Shown piece by piece: positions 25,572 through 34,874 of a DNA stretch of 64,000 bases (position 1 is its first letter; each line of letters begins with the position of its first letter). The notes beneath the pieces were generated by a model. That model saw nothing but the letters and a program-made list of their open reading frames with translations. It searched no databases and was not told where the DNA came from. The position numbers and the translations under genes are program-made. Origin of the DNA: CAJXQU01 sp965223825 (GTDB lineage: Bacteria; Pseudomonadota; Gammaproteobacteria; CAJXQU01); assembly GCA_965223825.1 (NCBI GenBank), contig OZ245018.1, positions 2,852,001 to 2,916,000 of the forward strand, given 5' to 3'.

Positions 25572-25651
25572 CTCGCCATCGGCTCCTATAGCGTCGCCAC
25601 CCCGCGCTGAAAACCAGCAGGCTGATCTAATTTCAGTTATCATGCTGAGCA

Positions 25652-26467
25652 ATGAAATTTGGTTATTTTTCACTCGCCTTTCTGATTAATTTCACCATCG
25701 GCAGCGTACTTTCTTATGCCGATGAAGTTCGCGTCGCCGCCGCATCCAGTCTGACATTTGCCCTCGAAGAAATACACCAAGCCTTTACCCAGCAAACCGA
25801 TCATCAGCTAAAAATCAGCTACGCCGCCTCCGGCACTTTAACCCGTCAGATCGAGCATGGTGCACCGTTCGATATTTTCTTAAGCGCAGACAGCGAGCAC
25901 GTAAAGATTTTAGTTGACCGCCAACTGGTCTCAGATGCAGGTCAATCCTATGCTGCGGGTGAACTGGTGCTTTTTTGGGGTACATCACCGACTTCTGATC
26001 TCAACAGCCTGATCGTACATCAACAACGCTTAAGCATCGCAAACCCTAACATCGCCCCCTACGGCCGTCTAGCCAAGAATCACCTACAACAAATAGAACT
26101 ATGGGATGCCGCACAAGACTTACTCATCCTCGGTGAAAGTGCCGCGCAATCGGCGCGATTCGCGCTGTCCGGTGCTGTCAGTGCAGCGCTGCTGCCGCGC
26201 TCCTTAGCGCAGGAGTTAGTCGAGCAAAATAAAGGGGAGATGGTATTGCTTGCTCAAAGAGCATCGGCCCAACTTGAACATCGCATGGTGTTACTCCATC
26301 CCCACGATTCACGATCAGATGCGGCGCAAACTTTTTTTCAATTCATGTTGGGGGAAGCGGCGCAAGCCATTCTCGCTAAAGCGGGCTTCACCCCAATTGA
26401 ATCCATCACGCCAACTCGCAACGAAACGAAGGCTGATCAAAAAAACCAGCCCGAAGTGGGCGATTAG
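25652..26467 (+). CDS. modA: Molybdate-binding periplasmic protein
   Basis: A 271-residue solute-binding protein with a signal peptide (residues 1-23, ending LSYADEVRV). ModA traits are VAAASSLTFALEEI, SYAASGTLTRQIEHGAPFDI, LSADSEHVKILVD and PNIAPYGRLAK, which line the oxyanion pocket. It captures molybdate for ModBC, which supplies the molybdenum cofactor. The modB start follows six bases later. A tail of about 20 polar residues (NETKADQKNQPEVGD) lies beyond the usual end. Confidence 0.94.
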   Translation: MKFGYFSLAFLINFTIGSVLSYADEVRVAAASSLTFALEEIHQAFTQQTDHQLKISYAASGTLTRQIEHGAPFDIFLSADSEHVKILVDRQLVSDAGQSYAAGELVLFWGTSPTSDLNSLIVHQQRLSIANPNIAPYGRLAKNHLQQIELWDAAQDLLILGESAAQSARFALSGAVSAALLPRSLAQELVEQNKGEMVLLAQRASAQLEHRMVLLHPHDSRSDAAQTFFQFMLGEAAQAILAKAGFTPIESITPTRNETKADQKNQPEVGD

Positions 26468-26472
26468 CTCTC

Positions 26473-27129
26473 ATGGATTGGGAAGCACTTGTTCTCTCAT
26501 TAAAACTGGCCGGCATCACCACCGTTCTGTTGTTGATCGTCGGATTGCTGATCGCGCGCGGACTGGCTTGGCGTTCCTTCAAAGGCAAAACCATTATCGA
26601 AGCTATTCTCGCTCTGCCGCTGGTGTTACCACCGACCGTACTTGGCTTTTATTTGCTGACAATGCTCAGTCCGCAAAACCCATTTGGTCACTGGCTTGCG
26701 ACACTCACCGGCGACTCATTGGTCTTTTCTTTTTCCGGCCTGCTGATCGCGTCAATCATCTACAGCCTGCCCTTTGCCGTTCAACCCATGTTGCGCGGCT
26801 TTGAAGCCATTCCCAGCAACCTGCGCGAAGCAGCGTGGTTAAGTGGCTTAAACCGCTGGCAAACATTTAGGAAGATCGAGCTACCGCTCGCTTGGCCCGG
26901 TATTCTCAGCGGCGTGGTCTTGAGCTTCGCACATACACTCGGTGAATTCGGCGTAGTTTTAATGATCGGCGGCAATATCCCCGGCGAAACCCGCACGCTT
27001 TCCATTGCGATTTTTGATCGCATGCAAGCCTTCGATGACCGTGCTGCACACATTATGTCATTGAGTTTATTGATCATCGCGTTCATCACGATCAGTCTGG
27101 TTTTCTGGTTAGATCGACGACGCACATGA
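26473..27129 (+). CDS. modB: Molybdate ABC permease
   Basis: A 218-residue inner-membrane permease, standard for ModB. It has five to six helices, the MALPLVLPPTVLGFYLL-like segment (here LALPLVLPPTVLGFYLL), and the cytoplasmic coupling loop LSGLNRWQTFRKIELPLAWP followed by HTLGEFGVVLMIGGNIPG. It overlaps modC by four bases (ATGA) and starts six bases after modA, so modABC is one operon. Confidence 0.95.
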   Translation: MDWEALVLSLKLAGITTVLLLIVGLLIARGLAWRSFKGKTIIEAILALPLVLPPTVLGFYLLTMLSPQNPFGHWLATLTGDSLVFSFSGLLIASIIYSLPFAVQPMLRGFEAIPSNLREAAWLSGLNRWQTFRKIELPLAWPGILSGVVLSFAHTLGEFGVVLMIGGNIPGETRTLSIAIFDRMQAFDDRAAHIMSLSLLIIAFITISLVFWLDRRRT

Positions 27130-28211
27130 AGCCACTTTCCGTCCAATTACATCAAACACACGGCATCCCGCTTAAGGTCAAATTCACCTGTGCGCCGGGT
27201 AATGTGTTGGCCATTGTTGGTCCTTCCGGTAGCGGTAAAACGACGATCCTCCGCGCCATCGCCGGATTATTTGTGCCGCAATTTGGCCACATTAGTTGTC
27301 AGGGAGAAGACTGGTTTGATTCTGAAAAGAATCTACATCGCGCACCGCAATCGCGACATATCGGCATGGTATTCCAGAACTATGCGCTGTTTCCGCACAT
27401 GTCAGTGTTTGACAATATTCAGCTTGCACGTGTTCCAACTAGTCAGATCAGTGTCGAAGATCTGCTCACAAAAGTGAATCTACAAGGACTCGCGGATCGC
27501 AAACCAGCAGAACTTTCCGGCGGCCAGCAACAACGCGTCGCACTGGCCCGTGCATTAGCCAGAGAGCCGGCGGTTTTATTATTGGACGAACCGTTTTCAG
27601 CGGTAGATCAAGTCACACGACGAAAATTGCGGTTGGAGTTGAAACGGTTAATTAGAACTTTAAACATTCCGATTATTCTCGTCACCCACGATCTGGATGA
27701 AGCTACAATGCTCGCCGATCGGCTCTGTGTTTTACACAACGGACAGAGCCTGCAAATTGGCTCACCACAAACCATTTTACAAACACCCGACAGCGCCCTG
27801 ATCGCACGTTTAATGGATATACGGAATGTCTTCAAAGGGCGCGTGTTAAGCGTCGATCAAATACAAAAAACCGCCATCATTGAATGGGCCGAAACACAGC
27901 TCGACGTTCACGCACGCTTCCCATTAAAAACGGATCAGCTCGTCGACTGGTGCATCAGCGCGGATAAAGTGTTACTGCATCGTCGCGTCAACCCATCCAA
28001 CGGCGTACGAGAAAATCCGATCAGCGGTGAGATTATTGAATGCGTTCAAGTCGGCGGTTTAGTCAACGTGATCGTACAACTTAAAAACCAACCTGATCAG
28101 CTTCTACACATGGATTTACCCATGCACGTCATGGAACGCAACGCCATCCACGTCGGCGAAAAAGTCAGCGCCACACTTCTGAAAGATGCCATACATCTTA
28201 TGGCAAAGTGA
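27126..28211 (+). CDS. modC: Molybdate ABC ATPase
   Basis: A 361-residue ATPase with Walker A VGPSGSGKTTILRAI (near residue 35), Q-loop MVFQNYALFPHMSVFDN, signature LSGGQQQRVALARAL and Walker B VLLLDEPFSAV. The C-terminal portion (about 230-361) holds TOBE/MOP-type domains (NVFKGRVLSV, GEIIECVQVGGLVNVIVQL) that bind molybdate in some homologues. It energises import by ModAB. The four-base overlap with modB supports translational coupling. Confidence 0.95.
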   Translation: MKPLSVQLHQTHGIPLKVKFTCAPGNVLAIVGPSGSGKTTILRAIAGLFVPQFGHISCQGEDWFDSEKNLHRAPQSRHIGMVFQNYALFPHMSVFDNIQLARVPTSQISVEDLLTKVNLQGLADRKPAELSGGQQQRVALARALAREPAVLLLDEPFSAVDQVTRRKLRLELKRLIRTLNIPIILVTHDLDEATMLADRLCVLHNGQSLQIGSPQTILQTPDSALIARLMDIRNVFKGRVLSVDQIQKTAIIEWAETQLDVHARFPLKTDQLVDWCISADKVLLHRRVNPSNGVRENPISGEIIECVQVGGLVNVIVQLKNQPDQLLHMDLPMHVMERNAIHVGEKVSATLLKDAIHLMAK

Positions 28212-28500
28212 TGACGAGCGATAAAGCATAAATTATTTATGAACTACTCGTACTAACGATCCCCCCACTTTTAAACTACCGGATTTACTGATCACGTTTA
28301 CCACTGTTACGCCTCGCGACCTCGGGCAAATTTCCGTTGTTCGCTCAAATTGAGAAGGCAATACAGTATCGTAAGCCTGATTTACCATTATCAATAATTA
28401 CAGAAGAACATTGGGCTAACGAAGTTGGACTTTAAATCAGGAAAATATGCTTATCATTTAATCCGTTATCAACAACCAACATTTTACTTAAACCATCACC
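28212..28500. other. Intergenic region with a 47-codon open remnant
   Basis: Between modC and the convergent metallohydrolase. On the plus strand 28292-28435 is open and ends in TAA. Its translation (for example FAQIEKAIQYRKPDLPLS and IITEEHWANEVGL) looks protein-like rather than random, but it lacks a start codon. It could be the tail of a decayed gene. I do not recognise it. Confidence 0.3.
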
Positions 28501-29490
28501 TCACTCCCACTCCAGCTCCGTAAACGTTCGCGATACATTACCTTGGTGGTAGTCATCAAAAAATAACCAGTTATCTTTTTCTGATTGGCCGACGGTTTTG
28601 ATCGCGTCTCCTAAAAAATCCCCTTTCGCGATCGCTTCGCGGGTTTCCGGGATCAGTACATTAAAATAGCGTTGTTCATCGACACTGGCTTGCGGCCAAT
28701 CGGCGCTGATGGGACCGTGTCCGGGTACGACGCGATCGGCGGGGTGTACCGTGAGTTTTTCTAATTCTTTATTCCAGCCTTTAATTGATCCTGCCAGTAT
28801 CGGGATGCGTTCCATAAACAACAGATCAGACAACCAAAGTGTTTTGGTTTTTTCATCAAACACGGTGAGATCGGTATCCGTGTGCGCGCGCGGATGGGCG
28901 GTTAAGACCAGTGCTCGATTACCGAGGTCGAGCGTTAATGAACCTTCTACCAGTTGATCAGGGCCAATCACCTGATCAACACTTGCTGCCCGATCACCTT
29001 CTTGTAAGTCAGCAGCAAAATTCTCAACAAAGAATTCACCATTTTGGAGCATGGCTTCTTGCAGATCGCGATGTCCAACGAAGCTGGGGTGATCGGTTTT
29101 AAACGCGGCATTGCCGAGGACGTGATCAAAATGCACGTGTGTGTTGATCACATAACAAATCGGTTTTTCGGTCCTGTTTTTTATCGCGGCTCGTAGTGCT
29201 TGACCAATAGCGATCGAGCCGCCGGTATCGATCACCGCAACGCACTCATCACCGACAATAAAACCAATATTCGCGATGTCGTCATGTTGTGGATCGTCCA
29301 CTGTCGCGTGTACGCCGTGATGGACAAAAACGCCTTCTGCAATTTCCGTGAGATTAAACGTTGAATTGAGCTGTGCTCGTGTCGTAACGGGCTGTTCCGA
29401 TATTGTTGGTGGAATATCTTCTGCCGTCGCCGGTGGATTGTCGCAGGCAACGAGCAATAAGCAACAGAGAATACTAAGCGATTTATGCAT
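28501..29490 (-). CDS. Quinoprotein relay system metallo-hydrolase (lipoprotein)
   Basis: A 329-residue metallo-beta-lactamase-fold protein with a lipoprotein signal ending LLVAC (residues 12-16). Zinc ligands appear in NTHVHFDHVLGN, the central AHPRAHTDTDLTV and PGHGPIS. The N-terminal core, AEGVFVHHGVHATVDDPQ and NIGFIVGDECVAVIDTGG, matches my memory of the quinoprotein relay system zinc metallohydrolases (SoxH-like) that accompany PQQ-dependent alcohol dehydrogenases. It would act in the periplasm; its reaction is not known. With pqqA at 11.8 kb and the four-Cys cytochrome at 59.3 kb it points to PQQ-based metabolism. A generic hydrolase is the alternative. Confidence 0.8.
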   Translation of the reverse strand: MHKSLSILCCLLLVACDNPPATAEDIPPTISEQPVTTRAQLNSTFNLTEIAEGVFVHHGVHATVDDPQHDDIANIGFIVGDECVAVIDTGGSIAIGQALRAAIKNRTEKPICYVINTHVHFDHVLGNAAFKTDHPSFVGHRDLQEAMLQNGEFFVENFAADLQEGDRAASVDQVIGPDQLVEGSLTLDLGNRALVLTAHPRAHTDTDLTVFDEKTKTLWLSDLLFMERIPILAGSIKGWNKELEKLTVHPADRVVPGHGPISADWPQASVDEQRYFNVLIPETREAIAKGDFLGDAIKTVGQSEKDNWLFFDDYHQGNVSRTFTELEWE

Positions 29491-29664
29491 GACAATGTCT
29501 CCTCAACACTTGCTCTTTTGGTCGAGCATTCTTATTCTAAGTTCATATTTCTACTCATAGATAGGTCAGCATTATGTAGACCATAAAATGCCTGATCTGT
29601 TCGCAGAAATATTCGCAGCGTATACTTGCGCGCAATTTTTTAGCTTTCAAGCAAGGTATTAAGC

Positions 29665-29982
29665 ATGAGTGAATTCAATAACGTCACGATCGTCAAAAAA
29701 GCCAATGTCTATTTTGACGGTAAGGTCAGTAGCCGCACAATTAAGTTCGCCGACGGCTCAAGTAAGACGCTGGGCTTTATGTTGCCGGGCGACTACACAT
29801 TCAACACCGACGCGGCAGAAAATATGGAGATTCTTGCCGGAAAACTAACCGTACAATTACCCGGATCTGATGAGTGGATCGCGATTCAAGGCGGACAGGA
29901 TTTTGATGTGCCTGCAAATGCCAGCTTTCGTTTGAAAATTACTGACGCGACGGATTATTGCTGCTCATTTTTAGCCGATTGA
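29665..29982 (+). CDS. ppnP: Pyrimidine/purine nucleoside phosphorylase PpnP
   Basis: A 105-residue single-cupin protein, full length for PpnP (YaiE, DUF1255). Diagnostic segments are NVYFDGKVSSRTIKF, KTLGFMLPGDYTF, NMEILAGKL and the late QDFDVPANASFRLKI. The enzyme phosphorolyses several nucleosides to free base and ribose-1-phosphate in the cytoplasm. It is a single gene, convergent with the phosphonate operon. Confidence 0.93.
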   Translation: MSEFNNVTIVKKANVYFDGKVSSRTIKFADGSSKTLGFMLPGDYTFNTDAAENMEILAGKLTVQLPGSDEWIAIQGGQDFDVPANASFRLKITDATDYCCSFLAD

Positions 29983-30059
29983 TCCAGTCATAACTCAACG
30001 AGTTCTGAACTCTAAATTGCTCAGAAAAATTGTTCAGAAATCCCGATCGGACAAATCAA

Positions 30060-31130
30060 TTAAAGCAATTCACGGATCGCCGCAAGCAGGCGATCCATAT
30101 CATCGTGCTCAATTTTGCCCATGGTTGAAATACGGAATAAGGTTTTCGCCAGATCGCCTTGCCCCGCGTAAATCACAAAACCGCGTTCTTTTAGATGATC
30201 GTGTAATTGCGTGTAAGTCACGCCTTTCGGGAGATCGTACGCGTTTAACACGACCGACGATTCATCCGCTGGCAGTAACGCCGCGATCCCCATTTCGGCG
30301 AGTCCGTCGCGTACCTGTGACGCTAACGCATGGTATTGATCATGTCGTGTTTTCCAGCCGCCAGTTTCGTGCATTTCTTTCAGGGCTTCGTCGAGCGCGT
30401 AAAACGTTTGCACCGATTGCGTAAACGGTGTGCCGCCTTTGTCTTGATTTCGACAGTAGGTTTCCAGATCAAGATACAGGCTACGTTTTTTCTCATCGGC
30501 AGCCGGTATGATTTGACGTCGTGTGATCACGAACGACGTGCCCGGTACCGCATGCAAGCACTTATTCGCGGTGGCCGCACAGGCGCTGATTGCCCAGTTT
30601 TCAAAATCAATCGCTTCTGCACCGAAGCTGCTGACACCATCCATCAACAAGATCACCCCACGCTGCTGACACAGCTCGCCGAGTGTTTCGATGTCGTTTA
30701 AACGACCCGTCGTTGTCTCGTGATGCACGACGGCTAAGTGGCTAATCGACTTATCCCGATCCAGTCGGATCTCAATCGCCAGCGGATCAATTTTTCCACC
30801 CCATGGCAGGGAAATACGCTCGTGATCAATCCCGTAGATTTCTGCGATCTTACTCAAGCGTTCACCGTAAACGCCATTTTCAATGATCAGCACTTTTCCC
30901 GATTGCGGCACCAGCGACGTCAGCATGGCTTCCATCGCAGACGTGCCTGATCCGGTCAACAGAATCGCCGCCCAATCCTCTGGCGAGAGATCGTAAATCT
31001 GTAAAAGTTGTGATCGGATGGAAGATTGCAGCGCAGTAAACTCCACTTCGCGATGACACAAATCCGGCCGCAACAGAGCATTGCGTACACGTTCAGACAA
31101 AACAACGGGACCAGGGTTTAACAGAATCAT
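30060..31130 (-). CDS. phnW: 2-aminoethylphosphonate transaminase
   Basis: About 356 residues from ATG 31130, with GGTGA upstream; a TTG at 31145 is the alternative. Class V PLP aminotransferase: MILLNPGPVVLSERV at the start, LTGSGTSAMEAML, DGVSSFGAEAIDF with the PLP-binding Asp, and the Schiff-base Lys in TANKCLHAVPG. In this operon it most likely runs in the biosynthetic direction, turning phosphonoacetaldehyde and an amino donor into 2-aminoethylphosphonate. It lies 25 bases after the decarboxylase gene. Confidence 0.92.
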   Translation of the reverse strand: MILLNPGPVVLSERVRNALLRPDLCHREVEFTALQSSIRSQLLQIYDLSPEDWAAILLTGSGTSAMEAMLTSLVPQSGKVLIIENGVYGERLSKIAEIYGIDHERISLPWGGKIDPLAIEIRLDRDKSISHLAVVHHETTTGRLNDIETLGELCQQRGVILLMDGVSSFGAEAIDFENWAISACAATANKCLHAVPGTSFVITRRQIIPAADEKKRSLYLDLETYCRNQDKGGTPFTQSVQTFYALDEALKEMHETGGWKTRHDQYHALASQVRDGLAEMGIAALLPADESSVVLNAYDLPKGVTYTQLHDHLKERGFVIYAGQGDLAKTLFRISTMGKIEHDDMDRLLAAIRELL

Positions 31131-31155
31131 GGCTGTCACCGACAAATTAAGTGAA

Positions 31156-32307
31156 TTAGAAACGGGAACCGATATGTTGCATCAAGCGTGTCAACACGTC
31201 GTGTGGTGCCATACTGGGACGCGGTAAATCGTCGATCGTACCGGCTAATGTACGCAGGTGTGCAAACTTTGGCCCGACAGCCGACTGATGACGGAACACG
31301 TCGTCCAGCACGGCAAGATCATCACCTTGCACCGCGTAGTCATAACTGCAACTGGCCGCAATTTTCGCGAAATTTACGCTTTGTGAAACGGTGGATTGTG
31401 CGCCAGTTGAATCATGTACTTGGTTGTCCAGCAAGATATGCGTGAAGTTCGGTTTGCCGTACGCGCCAATCGTGCTGAAATTCCCCATACGCATGAGTGC
31501 GGCACCGTCGCCGTCAATCGCGATTACCTTCAGATCAGGCCGGGCAAGTGATAGGCCTAATCCCCAGGACGACACGCAGCCCATCGAGCCGACCATGTAA
31601 ATGTGATTGACGCGATCGTTGATTGCAAACAACTCACGTCCAGAAAACCCTGTCGTGGCCAGTACGACAGAATTATTTTCGGGTGTGTGATCAATGATTT
31701 TTCGTAACGCATCATTGCGCGTTACGCTGAGTTCGACGTCCGGCTTTTCTTTGAGTTTACAGCGCGCAGCGGGGTGCGTACCTAACGAATCCTTTTTTAA
31801 TTTATGCGCCGCGACAGTGCCTTTTTTCATGATCAGTGCGTACGGTCGCTGTTCCTTTTGCATATAAGCCAAGGCACGTTGTAGTGCGGGTTCGACTGCG
31901 TCAGGCTCGTCTGGAAAATATTCCCAAGGCACGCGCATGAGATCAAATTGTTCCGTCGTCATCTGGCCCATCAATTCATGTTGTGGCTCATCCTTTAAAC
32001 CCGGCGCACCACGATGTGTGCAGATGATCAGGATCGGAATACGGAAGACGTAAGTTAACGAGGTGATCGGGCTGACCGCATTACCCAAGCCAGAATTCTG
32101 CATCATCGCGATCGCACGTTGTCCGCCCATTGCCGCACCCGCGGCAGTAGCGATCGCATCGCCTTCGTTCGCGGAGCAAATGTAATTCAGTGAATCGTCG
32201 TTGATCACGTAATTAATAAAGGGCGTCAAAAACGAGCACGGAACGCCAGCGTAAGTGGAAAAGCCATGCTGGCGGGCAACGTCGACAAAGTCTTCTGCGT
32301 TGATCAT
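31156..32307 (-). CDS. Phosphonopyruvate decarboxylase
   Basis: A 383-residue thiamine-diphosphate enzyme. The N-terminal Pyr domain has the cofactor-activating Glu in SANEGDAIATAAGAAMGG; the C-terminal PP domain has the Mg-ThDP motif IDGDGAALMRMGNFSTIG followed by NQVHDSTGAQST. It converts phosphonopyruvate to phosphonoacetaldehyde, the step that pulls the unfavourable PEP mutase reaction forward. Length and motifs fit the Ppd/AepY/Fom2 group rather than sulfopyruvate decarboxylase, and the neighbour is PEP mutase. Confidence 0.94.
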   Translation of the reverse strand: MINAEDFVDVARQHGFSTYAGVPCSFLTPFINYVINDDSLNYICSANEGDAIATAAGAAMGGQRAIAMMQNSGLGNAVSPITSLTYVFRIPILIICTHRGAPGLKDEPQHELMGQMTTEQFDLMRVPWEYFPDEPDAVEPALQRALAYMQKEQRPYALIMKKGTVAAHKLKKDSLGTHPAARCKLKEKPDVELSVTRNDALRKIIDHTPENNSVVLATTGFSGRELFAINDRVNHIYMVGSMGCVSSWGLGLSLARPDLKVIAIDGDGAALMRMGNFSTIGAYGKPNFTHILLDNQVHDSTGAQSTVSQSVNFAKIAASCSYDYAVQGDDLAVLDDVFRHQSAVGPKFAHLRTLAGTIDDLPRPSMAPHDVLTRLMQHIGSRF

Positions 32308-32319
32308 AGTCTCTCTTAC

Positions 32320-33966
32320 TTACCGTTTGTTGTGATTGTCGTGGGTAAAATCCGATGCGCGATCCAGATCGTCCAGCGTGTTGATGTCGAGCCAATGACC
32401 ATTAATGTAAAACACTTTGATCGCATGACCATTTTTGACCAGTTCGTTTAAGAGATCCGGCAAGCCGAGACGATCAAACTCTTCACGTGCTTGCAGCGTT
32501 TTCAATCCCGCATCGATCCAGTCACGACCTTCACCACAGACATGCAACATGCCGATCCAACGACCTTGCGGCGCTGTCGTCTGACAGTTTGCATCGTTGG
32601 CGATATGTGTGAGCTCGATATCCTGGCCAAGCATGGCGCGATCATCAACTGCTGAACACCAGGCATAATCAGGTGATCCGCTAATGTGGCTGGCTTCGAT
32701 CATGGAATCGACGACGACCGTGATCGGGTGTTTACTTTCGAGTAAATCTTCCAGTACGTAACCACGAAAAAGCAGATCGCCATAGGTTATGAGCATGTCA
32801 TCGGTGAATTGATCTTTCGCGCAAATAAGCGAACCTAATTCACCCGTGTTATCAAATCGTTCATTCGTGATCAGCTCAATGCCTTCTACATTGATCGCAT
32901 CCGCTTTGTATCCACCGACCACGGAAATTTGATTAACGCCGCGTTTCTTGAAGGAGGTCACCAATCGCTGCAATAAGGGTTTACCACCAACCGGCAACAT
33001 CACTTTGGGACGATCAACCGTAAGATCAGCCAGCGCCTGTCCGCGCGAGGCGGCGAGAACGATTGCATTTGCGTTTTGTTGCTCGACACTGAAATAACGT
33101 TTTTCCGCTTCCATCAGCTCATCCGCGCCCTGCAATCGGAATATTTCGTTCACCGTGGCGACACGTTCTTCGACGTCGATCAGTGTTTCTGTTGTATGAA
33201 TTCGCTGGGCGATATCCTGCATGCTTGCGACTGCCGCACGGATCATATGGTTGGCCCAAATCACGAGGCTAATTTCCGCTTTCCGATAAACTTCCGTCGG
33301 CGTGCTGTAATACTTGGTCGGCACGATAACCACAGGCGCACGGTTATCCCATTGCGCGGCGAATTCCAAAATTTGATTCGGTTTGGATAATTTACTGTGG
33401 ATCAAAACCGCATCCGCTCCTGCTTCTGCATACGCTTCGGCACGACGGATCGCTTCGCTAATGTCCCAACCCGCGATCAATGCTTCGATACGTGCGACGA
33501 TACAAAAATCATCATCCAATTGGCTGTCTTTGCCGGCTTTGATCTTGCCGCAGAACTCATCAATATCGGCCAATGGTTGACGTTCGCCACCAATAAAACT
33601 ATTTGTTTTTGGGAATAATTTATCTTCGATACACACACCGGCAATGTCTCGTTGCTCGAGTTTTTTCACCAAGCGACGCATATTATTAAAATTACCATAC
33701 CCGGTATCACCATCCAGCAGGATCGGTACGCTTGTGATGTCAGACATAAACTCCAACATGTCGACAACTTGTGTCCAACTGGCTTCATTATTATCGCGCA
33801 CACCATATTGAGCAGACAGCGCAAGTCCTGACCCCCAAATTCCTTTAAACCCGGCTTCCTCAGCGATTCGTGCGCTAATGCCGTTGTGAGCCTCAAGAAT
33901 GAAAGACAGCTCTTTAGATTGTATCAGTTGTCGAAGTTGTGCAGCTTTGCTGGGTTTTGCAGTCAT
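32320..33966 (-). CDS. PEP mutase fused to a nucleotidyltransferase
   Basis: A 548-residue two-domain protein. Residues 1-290 are PEP mutase: catalytic LLDGDTGYGN and the diagnostic EDKLFPKTNSFIGGERQP loop, which separates the mutase from lyases of the same superfamily. It forms the C-P bond of phosphonopyruvate. Residues about 298-548 are a nucleotidyltransferase fold (VLAASRGQALADLTVDRPKV, GDLLFRGY, ending with WLDINTLDDLDRA). Fused domains of this type are thought to activate 2-aminoethylphosphonate as a CMP derivative (PntC-like). Here the usual GxG-x-R loop reads ASRGQAL, so activity of the second domain is less certain. Confidence 0.93.
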   Translation of the reverse strand: MTAKPSKAAQLRQLIQSKELSFILEAHNGISARIAEEAGFKGIWGSGLALSAQYGVRDNNEASWTQVVDMLEFMSDITSVPILLDGDTGYGNFNNMRRLVKKLEQRDIAGVCIEDKLFPKTNSFIGGERQPLADIDEFCGKIKAGKDSQLDDDFCIVARIEALIAGWDISEAIRRAEAYAEAGADAVLIHSKLSKPNQILEFAAQWDNRAPVVIVPTKYYSTPTEVYRKAEISLVIWANHMIRAAVASMQDIAQRIHTTETLIDVEERVATVNEIFRLQGADELMEAEKRYFSVEQQNANAIVLAASRGQALADLTVDRPKVMLPVGGKPLLQRLVTSFKKRGVNQISVVGGYKADAINVEGIELITNERFDNTGELGSLICAKDQFTDDMLITYGDLLFRGYVLEDLLESKHPITVVVDSMIEASHISGSPDYAWCSAVDDRAMLGQDIELTHIANDANCQTTAPQGRWIGMLHVCGEGRDWIDAGLKTLQAREEFDRLGLPDLLNELVKNGHAIKVFYINGHWLDINTLDDLDRASDFTHDNHNKR

Positions 33967-34021
33967 GAAAGATCGGCTTTTCTCTTAAAGGTTTTAGTCA
34001 AATTCGGATATTATTCTGATC

Positions 34022-34747
34022 TTAAATTTTCGGTAATATGTCGTTCTTCGCCCGCACGATGTCCTCAGGGAAATCAATTTCAACCCACGGAATCCCTGTA
34101 ACGTCTTCGTAGCCGATCGCATTAGGCGTTTCTAACATTAGATCGCGAATTGCTTCTTCATAGTGTTCTTCGAGCAAATTTTCATTACGGTAGAATTCAA
34201 CCCGTTGTGCTAATCGTTCTGTGATCGCAGGACCGAAGCGGAAAAAACCAACGGATTCACCATAAAAATCAAACTCAAGATCGCTCGCAAGTTGCTTTCT
34301 AAATTCAACAACCACGCCATCTCGCACACAAAGTTTGACCGGTTCATCGCCTTCTTCAAAACCCCGATCCAATAAAAAAGCACTGTCTTGCTGTGTTTCG
34401 ATCAAGCGGCTGATCATACGCTCATCATATAAAACATCCGCATCCATTAAGATGACATCTTCACCGGCTATGCTCGAACGCATTGTCCATAAACTCAAAA
34501 CACTGCCTTTAGCAAAATCAGGATTAAAAACGGTTTGGACTTTCTCCGCGTGACCCGATTCGCTGATCGCGTTCTCGACCTGATCGGCCAGGTGACCGAC
34601 ACCAATCGTAATATCGTCAATGCCGTGATCGACAAGAATATCGAGATGGCGTTGAAGTAACGATCGTCCGTCAAAATCGAGTAGACATTTAGGATGATCG
34701 ACGCCGAGACGGCGACCGACACCCGCGGCAAGAATAATGGCTTTCAT
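34022..34747 (-). CDS. Stand-alone nucleotidyltransferase of the phosphonate operon
   Basis: A 241-residue NTP transferase with intact signature ILAAGVGRRLGVDHPKCLL, the metal-binding MDADVLYD and WVEIDFPEDIVRA near the end. It resembles choline-phosphate or 2-aminoethylphosphonate cytidylyltransferases (LicC/PntC-like). As the first gene of the operon, 55 bases before PEP mutase, it is the better candidate for making CMP-2-aminoethylphosphonate, the activated donor for phosphonolipids or phosphonoglycans. Substrate and base specificity are inferred from context. Confidence 0.82.
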   Translation of the reverse strand: MKAIILAAGVGRRLGVDHPKCLLDFDGRSLLQRHLDILVDHGIDDITIGVGHLADQVENAISESGHAEKVQTVFNPDFAKGSVLSLWTMRSSIAGEDVILMDADVLYDERMISRLIETQQDSAFLLDRGFEEGDEPVKLCVRDGVVVEFRKQLASDLEFDFYGESVGFFRFGPAITERLAQRVEFYRNENLLEEHYEEAIRDLMLETPNAIGYEDVTGIPWVEIDFPEDIVRAKNDILPKI

Positions 34748-34874
34748 GTGTGCAATTGAACGTGTAAATTAGACAGAAGCGTGGAATCTACACGCCATCA
34801 GAATTAACGTCAAACTTGGTCAGAATCGTCCAAGATCTTATGCCTCAAACCAAAAAATAACAGGTGTTCGTACA

